The notes beneath the pieces were generated by a model. It was not told the DNA's origin and made no database searches. It saw nothing but the letters and a program-made list of their open reading frames with translations. A program made the translations under genes and the position numbers. From NCBI GenBank assembly GCA_049323495.1, contig JBMONG010000033.1, forward strand, positions 424,261 to 488,260: DNA of 64,000 nt, read 5' to 3'. Position 1 is the first letter of the stretch. The number at the start of each line of letters is the position of its first letter. Below are positions 14,733 to 21,678 of this stretch, in pieces. The DNA is from Reyranella sp049323495 (GTDB taxonomy: Bacteria; Pseudomonadota; Alphaproteobacteria; Reyranellales; Reyranellaceae).

Positions 14733-17128
14733 AGTTCACGCTGTCCTGGCTCAAGGAGCATCTCGACACCACGGCGTCGCTGGAGGAGATCAAGCAGGCG
14801 CTGACCATGCTCGGCCTCGAAGTCGAGGGCGTCACCGATCCCGCCCAGGCGCTGAAGGGCTTCGTGGTGGGCTACGTCGTGGAGGCCGTGCAGCATCCCA
14901 ACGCCGACCGGCTGCGCGTCTGCAAGGTCGACACCGGCAGCGGCGTCGTCCAGGTCGTGTGCGGCGCGCCCAACGCGCGGACCGGCATGAAGGGCATCTT
15001 CGCCCCGCCGGGCAGCTACATTCCCGGCACGGACCTGCACCTCAAGGCGGGCAAGATCCGTGGCGAGGAGAGCAACGGCATGCTCTGCTCGAGCCGCGAG
15101 CTGCAGCTGGGCGAGGACCATAGCGGCATCATCGACCTGCCGGCCGATGCGCGCACCGGCGCGCCGGCGGCCGAGGCGCTGGGCCTCGACGACCCGGTGA
15201 TCGAGATCAAGGTGACGCCCAATCGCCCCGATTGCCTGGGCGTATACGGCATCGCGCGCGACCTGGCCGCGGCCGGCCTCGGAACGCTGAAGCCACTTAA
15301 GGCGGACAGGATCGCCGGCACGTACCAGAGCCCCGTCAAATGGACGCATGGCTACGAGGCCCGGCCCGACAGCCCCTGCCCCATCGTCGTCGGGCGCCAC
15401 TTCCGCGGCGTGAAGAACGGGCCCTCGCCCGACTGGCTGCAGCGCCGGCTGAAGGCGATCGGGCTCCGGCCGATCTCGGCCCTGGTCGACATCACCAACC
15501 TGGTGACCTTCGACCTCAACCGGCCGCTGCACGTGTTCGACGCCAGCAAGCTGTCGGGCGACCTGGTGATGCGGCAGGCCCGCGAGGGCGAGCAGATCCT
15601 GGCGCTCGACGGCAAGACCTACACGCTCGATCCGGCCGTCGCGGTGATCGCCGATGCGAGGAGCGTCCACGGCATCGGCGGCATCATGGGCGGCGAGGAA
15701 ACCGGCGTGCAGGACGACACGACCGAGGTCTTCCTTGAGGCGGCGTACTTCCAACCGATCGGCATCGCCGCCTCGGGCCGCAAGCTCGGGATCTTCTCCG
15801 ACGCCCGCTACCGCAACGAGCGCGGCATCGATCCCGAGTCCTGCTGGTGGGGTGCCGAGGTGGCGACCCGCCTGATCCTGGAGCTGTGCGGCGGCGAGGC
15901 CAGCGAACTGGTGTCGAGCGGCGTGATGCCGGAATGGCAGCGCCGCTACACGCTGCGCCCCGACCGCGTGAAGACCCTGACCGCGATCGACGTGCCCGCG
16001 GCGGAGACGGCCAACATCCTGCGCAAGCTCGGCTTCGCGGTCGAAGGCGAGGGCCCGTGGACGGCCGCGGTGCCGTCGTGGCGGCCCGACATCGTCGGCG
16101 AGGCCGACCTCGTCGAAGAAGTCACGCGCGTCTGGGGCTTCGACAACATCCCCACGACGTCGCTGCCGCGCCTGTCGACGACCTCGCGGCCCGTCCGCGA
16201 CGCCCTGCAGCGCCGCGTGCCCGTGGCGCGGCGGGCCCTGGCGGCGCGCGGCATGAACGAGGCCGTGACCTGGTCGTTCCTGCCGCTGAAGCAGGCCGAG
16301 CGCTTCGGCGGCGGCCAGGCCGACCTGCGGCTGCTGAACTCGATCGCCGCCGAGCTCGACACGATGCGGCCCTCGCTGCTGCCCAACCTCATCGAAGCGG
16401 TCCGCCGCAACGAGGCGCGCGGGCTGGCCGATCCCGCGCTGTTCGAGGTCGGCCCGCAATACAGGGACGCCACCCCCAAGGGCCAGCGCATCGTGGCCGC
16501 CGGCGTGCGCCACAACATGGCGGTGCCGCGCAACTGGGCGGGCCCGGCCCGCACGGTCGACGCCTTCGACGCCAAGGCCGATGCGCTCGCCGTGCTGGCG
16601 GCGATCGGCGCACCGGTCGACAACCTGTCGACCCAGCCCGGCGCACCCGACTGGTACCATCCCGGTCGCTCCGGGCTGATCAAGCTCGGCGACCGCGTGA
16701 TGGCGCAGTTCGGCGAGCTACACCCCGAGATCGCGGCCGCCGCCGACTTCAAGGGGCCGGCGGCGGCCTTCGAGGTGTTCCTCGACGCCCCGCCGCTGCC
16801 CAAGGCCAAGGCGACCAAGGCACGGCCGAAGCTGGTGCTCTCGCCGTTCCAGCCGGTCGACCGCGACTTCGCCTTCATCGTCGATGCCGGCGTCGAGGCG
16901 GAGAAGCTGGTGCGGGCCGCACGCAACGCCGACAAGGTGCTGGTGAGCGGCGTTCGGCTGTTCGACGTCTATGCCGGCAAGGGCGTGCCCGAGGGCAAGA
17001 AGTCGCTGGCCATCACCGTGACCCTGCAGCCGGTCGAGCGCACGCTGACCGACGCCGAGATCGAGGCCGCCAGCGCGAAGATCGTGGCGCAGGTGGCGAA
17101 AGCAACTGGTGCCACATTGCGTGGTTAA
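14729..17128 (+). CDS. pheT: Phenylalanine--tRNA ligase, beta subunit
   Basis: 799 residues, normal for the bacterial beta subunit. Domains in order: MKFTLSWLKEHL start, EMAP/OB-like tRNA-binding domain (about 40-150), B3/B4 editing domain (about 215-390, including DITNLVTFDLNRPLHVFD), B5 domain (about 400-480), inactive class II-like core, and the C-terminal anticodon-binding FDX-ACB domain (about 700-799, LSPFQPVDRDFAF). The editing domain hydrolyses Tyr-tRNA-Phe. Coupled to pheS by an ATGA overlap. Confidence 0.97.
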   Translation: MKFTLSWLKEHLDTTASLEEIKQALTMLGLEVEGVTDPAQALKGFVVGYVVEAVQHPNADRLRVCKVDTGSGVVQVVCGAPNARTGMKGIFAPPGSYIPGTDLHLKAGKIRGEESNGMLCSSRELQLGEDHSGIIDLPADARTGAPAAEALGLDDPVIEIKVTPNRPDCLGVYGIARDLAAAGLGTLKPLKADRIAGTYQSPVKWTHGYEARPDSPCPIVVGRHFRGVKNGPSPDWLQRRLKAIGLRPISALVDITNLVTFDLNRPLHVFDASKLSGDLVMRQAREGEQILALDGKTYTLDPAVAVIADARSVHGIGGIMGGEETGVQDDTTEVFLEAAYFQPIGIAASGRKLGIFSDARYRNERGIDPESCWWGAEVATRLILELCGGEASELVSSGVMPEWQRRYTLRPDRVKTLTAIDVPAAETANILRKLGFAVEGEGPWTAAVPSWRPDIVGEADLVEEVTRVWGFDNIPTTSLPRLSTTSRPVRDALQRRVPVARRALAARGMNEAVTWSFLPLKQAERFGGGQADLRLLNSIAAELDTMRPSLLPNLIEAVRRNEARGLADPALFEVGPQYRDATPKGQRIVAAGVRHNMAVPRNWAGPARTVDAFDAKADALAVLAAIGAPVDNLSTQPGAPDWYHPGRSGLIKLGDRVMAQFGELHPEIAAAADFKGPAAAFEVFLDAPPLPKAKATKARPKLVLSPFQPVDRDFAFIVDAGVEAEKLVRAARNADKVLVSGVRLFDVYAGKGVPEGKKSLAITVTLQPVERTLTDAEIEAASAKIVAQVAKATGATLRG

Positions 17129-17136
17129 CTTCTTCC

Positions 17137-17204
17137 GGACCGCGAGCCTCCGGCTCGCTCAGATGCGCGTAAATGCGCTCAGGCGAGCCGGAGGCTCGCG
17201 GTCC
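17137..17204. repeat. Palindromic intergenic element between pheT and lepA
   Basis: A perfect 22-bp inverted repeat (17137-17158 and 17183-17204) encloses a 24-nt loop that itself contains a GCGC/GCGC mini-stem. It ends 13 bp before the lepA ATG. It is unlike the two-hairpin element elsewhere in the window, and no T-run follows. It may act as a terminator-like or mRNA-stabilising structure, or be a REP-type repeat. Confidence 0.8.
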
Positions 17205-17217
17205 AAAAGAGCATGAC

Positions 17218-19020
17218 ATGACCGACCTGTCGCTGATCCGCAATTTCTCGATCATCGCCCACATCGACCACGGCAAGAGCACGCTGGCCGACCGGCTGCT
17301 GCTGCGCTGCGGGGCGGTGACCGAGCGCGAGTTCCAGGACCAGATGCTGGATTCGATGGACATCGAGCGCGAGCGCGGCATCACCATCAAGGCGCAGACC
17401 GTGCGCCTGAACTACGAATCGGTCGACGGCAGGACCTACGTGCTGAACCTGATGGACACGCCGGGCCATGTCGACTTCGCCTACGAGGTCAGCCGCTCGC
17501 TGGCCGCCTGCGAGGGCTCGCTGCTGGTGGTCGATGCCAGCCAGGGCGTCGAGGCGCAGACGCTGGCCAACGCCTACCAGGCGATCGACGCCAACCACGA
17601 GATCATCCCGGTCCTGAACAAGATCGACCTGCCCTCGGCCGAGCCGGAGCGCATCTGCAAGGAGATCGAGGACGTGATCGGCATCGACGCGTCCGAGGCG
17701 GTCCACGTTTCCGCCAAGACCGGCCAGGGCATCGACGACCTGCTGGAGGCGATGATCAGGCGCCTGCCGGCGCCGGCCGGCGACCGCAACGCCCCGCTGA
17801 AGGCCCTGCTGGTCGACAGCTGGTACGATCCGTATCTCGGCGTCGTCACGCTGGTGCGCGTCAAGGACGGCATCCTGAAGAAGGGCATGCGCATCCGCAT
17901 GATGGCGGCGGCGGCCTCCTACGACCTCGACAAGGTCGGCGTGTTCACGCCCAAGCCCAAGGACGCCGCCGAGCTGGGGCCGGGCGAGGTCGGCTTCATC
18001 ATCGCCGGCATCAAGACCATCGCCGACTGCAAGGTCGGCGACACGATCACCGACGACCGCAAGCCCGCGACCGAGATGCTGTCGGGCTTCAAGCCCTCGG
18101 TGCCGGTGGTGTTCTGCGGCCTGTTCCCGGCCGATGCCGCGGAGTTCGAGACGCTGCGCGAATCGCTCGCCAAGCTGCGCCTCAACGACGCCTCCTTCCA
18201 TTTCGAGCCGGAAAGCAGCGCGGCGCTGGGCTTCGGCTTCCGCTGCGGCTTCCTCGGGCTGCTGCATCTCGAGATCGTGCAGGAGCGGCTGGAGCGCGAG
18301 TTCGACCTCGACCTCGTCACCACCGCGCCCTCGGTCGTCTACAAGCTCACGATGACGGACGGCACGGAGCACGAGCTGCACAATCCGGCCGACTATCCCG
18401 ACCCGATGCTGATCGAGCGCATCGAGGAGCCGTGGATCAAGGCGACGATCATGACGCCCGACGAGCATCTGGGCTCGGTGCTGACGCTCTGCCAGGAGCG
18501 GCGCGGCCAGCAGATCGAGCTCACCTACGCCGGCGCGCGCGCCATGGCGGTCTACCGCCTGCCGCTGAACGAGGTGGTGTTCGACTTCTACGACCGGCTG
18601 AAATCGGTGACCCGCGGCTATGCCAGCTTCGACTACGAGATGGTGGGCTACGAGGAAGGCGAGCTGGTGAAGGTGTCGATCCTGGTCAACGGCGAGCCGG
18701 TCGATGCGCTCAGCATCATCGTGCACAAGAACCAGGCCGAGAGCCGCGGCCGCGCGCTGTGCGAGCGGCTGAAGGACCTGATCCCGCGCCAGCTCTTCAA
18801 GATCGCCATCCAGGCGGCGATCGGCGGCCGCATCATCGCGCGCGAGACGATCAGCGCCCTGCGCAAGGACGTGCTGGCCAAGTGCTACGGCGGCGACATC
18901 AGCCGCAAGAAGAAGCTGCTGGAGAAGCAGAAGAAGGGCAAGAAGCGCATGCGCCAGGTCGGCGACGTGGAGATCCCGCAGTCGGCCTTCATCGCGGCGC
19001 TGAAGATGGACAGCCGGTAG
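17218..19020 (+). CDS. lepA: Elongation factor 4 (back-translocating GTPase LepA)
   Basis: Ribosome-binding GTPase. G motifs: AHIDHGKST (residues 14-22), the RGIT switch I, DTPGH (G3), NKID (G4) and SAK (G5). The LepA-specific C-terminal domain is present (GGDISRKKKLLEKQKKGKKRM). At 600 residues it is full length. The ATG at 17218 starts the conserved MTDLSLIRNFSIIAHID. Only a weak AAAAGAG precedes it because the palindromic repeat ends just upstream. The TAG stop is also part of the flank of mobile-repeat copy 2. Confidence 0.97.
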   Translation: MTDLSLIRNFSIIAHIDHGKSTLADRLLLRCGAVTEREFQDQMLDSMDIERERGITIKAQTVRLNYESVDGRTYVLNLMDTPGHVDFAYEVSRSLAACEGSLLVVDASQGVEAQTLANAYQAIDANHEIIPVLNKIDLPSAEPERICKEIEDVIGIDASEAVHVSAKTGQGIDDLLEAMIRRLPAPAGDRNAPLKALLVDSWYDPYLGVVTLVRVKDGILKKGMRIRMMAAAASYDLDKVGVFTPKPKDAAELGPGEVGFIIAGIKTIADCKVGDTITDDRKPATEMLSGFKPSVPVVFCGLFPADAAEFETLRESLAKLRLNDASFHFEPESSAALGFGFRCGFLGLLHLEIVQERLEREFDLDLVTTAPSVVYKLTMTDGTEHELHNPADYPDPMLIERIEEPWIKATIMTPDEHLGSVLTLCQERRGQQIELTYAGARAMAVYRLPLNEVVFDFYDRLKSVTRGYASFDYEMVGYEEGELVKVSILVNGEPVDALSIIVHKNQAESRGRALCERLKDLIPRQLFKIAIQAAIGGRIIARETISALRKDVLAKCYGGDISRKKKLLEKQKKGKKRMRQVGDVEIPQSAFIAALKMDSR

Positions 19021-19128
19021 AGCGGAATGAGATGAGGTGCGCTCGCACCTCATTCGCGCGCAACGGTGATCGCGGTTCGACAGGGCATGATGGGTCCGGC
19101 TGATTCAGCCGGACCCATCATGCTTTAG
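19018..19128 (-). mobile_element. Two-hairpin MITE-like element, copy 2
   Basis: Element body 19021-19125 (105 bp), flanked by TAG at 19018-19020 and 19126-19128; the first TAG is the lepA stop codon. It is the reverse complement of copy 1. The 29-nt linker differs at only 3 positions. Hairpin 1 (19085-19123) carries paired sequence changes that keep the stem intact, and hairpin 2 (19025-19055) is 5 nt shorter. Confidence 0.85.
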
Positions 19129-19135
19129 GACCGAA

Positions 19136-19492
19136 TCAGGACAGGCCGCGGCTGCGCCGCCGCCGCCGCGGACGCGCGCCGATCAGCAGCGCCGGCTCGC
19201 GACCTTCGCCGCTGCGGCCGCCCAGCCACAGGAACAGCAGGCCGAGGGCCAGGCATCCCGGCAGGACAGGCACCGCCATCAGCGGCCGGAACAGCCAGCG
19301 CCAGGCGAAGCTGGACAGGTTTCGCTGAACGGCGGCCTGCGCGTCGCTGTACGACCGCAGGTCGAGGTGCGACCAGAGATCGCCGATCCTCAGCAGGTGC
19401 AGCGAGCCCTCGGCCCACCAGGTGAGCCCGTCATGCACGAACGCTGCGACCGCCATGGCCAGCAGCAGCCACCCCAAAGCGCGAAACACCAC
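19136..19492 (-). CDS. Small membrane protein of unknown function
   Basis: 118 residues with two predicted membrane helices: residues about 4-22 (LGWLLLAMAVAAFVHDGL) and about 68-92 (LMAVPVLPGCLALGLLFLWLG). The short loop between them carries WSHLDLRSY, and a strongly basic tail (RPRRRRRSRG) is probably cytoplasmic. The start is GTG (19492) after GAGGGGTG. No family is recognised with confidence. It lies between the mobile repeat and the tRNA-Ser promoter. Confidence 0.65.
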   Translation of the reverse strand: MVFRALGWLLLAMAVAAFVHDGLTWWAEGSLHLLRIGDLWSHLDLRSYSDAQAAVQRNLSSFAWRWLFRPLMAVPVLPGCLALGLLFLWLGGRSGEGREPALLIGARPRRRRRSRGLS

Positions 19493-19553
19493 CCCTCGAT
19501 CCCCCGAAATGCGCGCCGCACCCTATAGAAGCCGGCCGGCCGGGGGAAGGCCG

Positions 19554-19581
19554 TTGCCCGGCGCGCGAAGCACGCTATAAG
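19554..19581 (+). promoter_or_regulatory. Promoter of tRNA-Ser
   Basis: TTGCCC (19554-19559), a 16-bp spacer and TATAAG (19576-19581), 21 bp before the mature tRNA 5' end. The spacing predicts a short leader of about 15 nt to be removed by RNase P. Confidence 0.6.
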
Positions 19582-19602
19582 GGCGGCGAACCGGGCTCTC
19601 GA

Positions 19603-19692
19603 GGACAGGTGGCCGAGCGGTTTAAGGCACACGCTTGGAAAGCGTGCGTGGTGTAACAGCCACCGCGGGTTCGAATCCCGCCCTGTCCGCCA
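19603..19692 (+). tRNA. tRNA-Ser (anticodon GGA)
   Basis: A 90-nt class II tRNA. The acceptor stem is GGACAGG/CCTGTCC, the anticodon stem-loop has GGA at 19637-19639, the variable arm is long as expected for Ser, and the T-loop has GGTTCGAATCC. A GCCA end is encoded. It reads UCC/UCU codons. The serine-recombinase remnant directly downstream on the other strand runs antisense into it, suggesting the 3' end served as an attachment site. Confidence 0.97.
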
Positions 19693-20019
19693 CTTCAGAA
19701 CAGAACTGGGCACACCGGCAGTAGCCGGGATTGCGCCCGACGCGGCGACGAGGGTTCGGAGCAGATTGCCTTTCGACCCTATGATTCGGACCTCTTTGGC
19801 TGCGACCTCGATGCGCTGGGCGAGTGCGCAGAGGTGGTCGCGGCGATAGCCGCCGCCCTCGATCCTGATCCGCTCTCGCGCTGTCCTGGCGAACTTCTGG
19901 ACGATCTGCGGCGTCATATTCTGGTCGGCGGACGACCCCTGCATCGCGGCGGCACGCCCGGCGGCTTGCCGCGCCGTCGAGACGCGCAGATACAGGGCGG
20001 CGCGCAACGGCACGGTCAT
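19693..20019 (-). pseudogene. Serine-recombinase (resolvase/integrase) remnant
   Basis: The frame starting at 20019 begins LRAALYLRVSTARQ, the N-terminal catalytic strand of large serine recombinases (Ser in RVST), but only about 25 residues of that domain remain. It jumps directly to a typical C-terminal tail (RTARERIRIEGGGYRRDHL, then IIGSKGNLLRTLVAASG). Several hundred internal codons are missing, so the gene is an internal deletion derivative and cannot be active. Its frame runs without a stop through the tRNA-Ser gene in antisense. Confidence 0.75.
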
Positions 20020-20040
20020 GACATGTGGCTCCTCGCCAGA

Positions 20041-20229
20041 TCATAGGCACGGTCCGAACAGCTCGTCGAAAAGATCGCCGAACCAGGCCTCGAACACGTC
20101 GAGCTCGTTCTCGGCAACCGGCACGCGTTCAGGCCAGTCGTCGGTGACGCTCCAATGCTCAGTGTCGTGTTTGACGGGCCGCCCGAGCCGCGGCCACGGA
20201 GCCGGGGCGATGTAGAGATCATCCGGCAA
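20041..20229 (-). CDS. Small protein of unknown function in the recombinase remnant locus
   Basis: A 62-residue acidic protein rich in Trp and aromatic residues (EHWSVTDDWPERV, VFEAWFGDLFDELF). The start is TTG, and the frame remains open a little further upstream. I recall similar short acidic proteins beside recombinase genes in alphaproteobacterial elements but cannot name a family. It is 21 bp upstream of the recombinase remnant on the same strand, so the two belonged to one element. Confidence 0.5.
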   Translation of the reverse strand: MPDDLYIAPAPWPRLGRPVKHDTEHWSVTDDWPERVPVAENELDVFEAWFGDLFDELFGPCL

Positions 20230-20518
20230 GGCACCGCATTCGATACGAAGCCGGCGCCCTGAGGAAAGCTGCGACGTTGCCTCAGGGTCGCGCGAGGCTC
20301 ACCCGAGCGGAACGGCCGATTTCTACGCAAGGGCGCGCTATTCGCCGAGCCGTGGCAAGAGGAGCGGCGTCGCTCATCGTCCGCTTTGATCGCTTGGGAA
20401 GCCCTCGCCGGGCCGGTGACAGCCGGTCAAGGCCGCAGCCGCGGAGTGGTGGCGCGGAACGCGCCAAGCTTTACGGGCTGACGGCGGTCCGGCCTGCTCG
20501 CGCCAAGACGGTCATGGC
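20230..20518. other. Gene-poor stretch inside the decayed element
   Basis: No coding frame here has a plausible start, ribosome site and composition. Short frames on both strands are Arg-rich and look like GC-driven noise. Probably residual DNA left after internal deletion of the integrated element. Confidence 0.5.
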
Positions 20519-20896
20519 TCAGCTTGCCTTGCGCGACAGCGTGAGCGGCAGGTCGAGTTCCACCCGGTCGTGCATCACCTTGGGCGTGATGCGGCCCCGT
20601 TCGCCCCTTTCGAGACGGACCAGGCCGTAGCCTTCCATTGTGCGCAGCGTGCGCGACAGATTGGACTTGGCCTTGCCGGTGATGCGAGCCAGTTCATCGA
20701 GCGAGCCGGGCGCTTTCTCGGCGATGACGCGCAGCAGCTCGCGATTACCGGCGGAGAGGACCTTGGCAAACGATTCGGTCGAGGTGAACCAGACCTTCGG
20801 CTCGTTGGCCGCGATCCGACGCTCGCCGCGCGCCACGGCCATGGTGCGGGCCTTCATTTCCTGGTAGCTGGCGATACCCACCTTCAGCGTGGTCAT
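20519..20896 (-). CDS. tumA: TumA-like antitoxin, winged-helix DNA-binding protein
   Basis: A 125-residue protein starting MTTLKVGIASYQEMKARTM. Residues about 45-110 form a MarR/ArsR-like winged helix (LSAGNRELLRVIAEKAPGS, then ARITGKAKSNLSRTLRTMEG) followed by a wing (LVRLERGERGRI). This arrangement matches antitoxins paired with DUF6516/TumE-type toxins. The ATG at 20896 overlaps the stop of the re-framed toxin gene by 4 bp, the usual coupled toxin-antitoxin layout. It is expected to neutralise the toxin and repress the operon. Confidence 0.75.
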   Translation of the reverse strand: MTTLKVGIASYQEMKARTMAVARGERRIAANEPKVWFTSTESFAKVLSAGNRELLRVIAEKAPGSLDELARITGKAKSNLSRTLRTMEGYGLVRLERGERGRITPKVMHDRVELDLPLTLSRKAS

Positions 20897-21250
20897 GGGA
20901 TCACTCCTCTCTCGCGCAACACCGCGTCCACCGCCGTCCAAAAGTCAGCGAGCAAGGTCGCCGCGTCCCGGTACTCGTAAGCCCCTGATCGTCCGCAGCC
21001 GGTGGCGATGGTCCTGCGGCTCGCCGCGCTTCTGCCTTCCGACCGGATGGGCGTTGTCGAAGCCGACCAGCCGCTCTCCGTCCGTTCCGTGCAGCGTGAG
21101 CGAGTAGTCGATGCCATGCGGTTTCTCCGCCGACACCGGCACCCGGTTCACGACGAACCGGACCCAATGCCCCCCATCGGGATCCACCGCGAGGACCTGG
21201 CCGTCGAGGTCGAGAAGCACATCGAGGGTCGGGTCACGCCGCTCCGTCAC
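20893..21250 (-). pseudogene. tumE: TumE-like toxin gene with a one-base frameshift
   Basis: The first frame, from GTG at 21250, gives the family-like DPTLDVLLDLDGQVLAVDPD and then DYSLTLHGTDGERLVGFDNA. After TIR it loses homology and ends early. The missing C-terminus (AYEYRDAATLLADFW, then DAVLRERGVIP) is intact in the neighbouring frame and ends in an ATGA overlap with the antitoxin. Deleting one C from the four-C run at 20982-20985 restores a 118-residue toxin. A real inactivating mutation or a base-calling error are both possible. Confidence 0.75.
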
Positions 21251-21678
21251 CGCATATAGTTATCATACTGAAGCAACCAAAGCAAGAGAGGGTCGGCGGC
21301 AGTAGGCATGGCCGCCGCCGCTTGGAGCGCTGAAATCATTGATGTTTCTGCGGCACGCGACGGCGCGGGGTGTTTCTGCGCCGGCGCAAAATCGGCAACT
21401 GAGCCAATGACATACAATCCCAACCGACGGCCGTGCTTTTGTCTTGCCGTCCTCCGGTCGTCTTGTTCCCGGCCCTAACTCGCCCAGATTTCGAGTTGAT
21501 GCAGGAAGGCTAAGCCAGGATAGGCTTAGACATATTGCTCATCTTCGTCCGACGTGGCCCGCCAGCCTGCGCCAGAGCGCGATGAGCCATCCGGCGCGCC
21601 GGCTCTTCCATCGCCGGGTCACGCGACCACCACGCCCAGATGCTCCTCCATAGTGCGAGATCGCGGTCGTCGTGCGCC
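21251..21678. other. Intergenic region, no gene seen
   Basis: 428 bp, visibly richer in A/T near 21250-21440 than the flanks. The segment just above the toxin start (ATAGTTATCATA near 21256-21267) is an AT-rich candidate promoter/operator for the toxin-antitoxin pair. Short Arg/Pro-rich frames at 21444-21653 look spurious. Confidence 0.5.

Noticed and set aside
17179..19053. Long minus-strand frame opposite lepA
   Set aside because: It mirrors the lepA codons and lacks conserved motifs; lepA is unambiguous.
20277..20630. Plus-strand frame of about 117 codons in the decayed element
   Set aside because: Arg/Ser/Pro-rich with no motif, antisense to the antitoxin 3' end, and no ribosome site.
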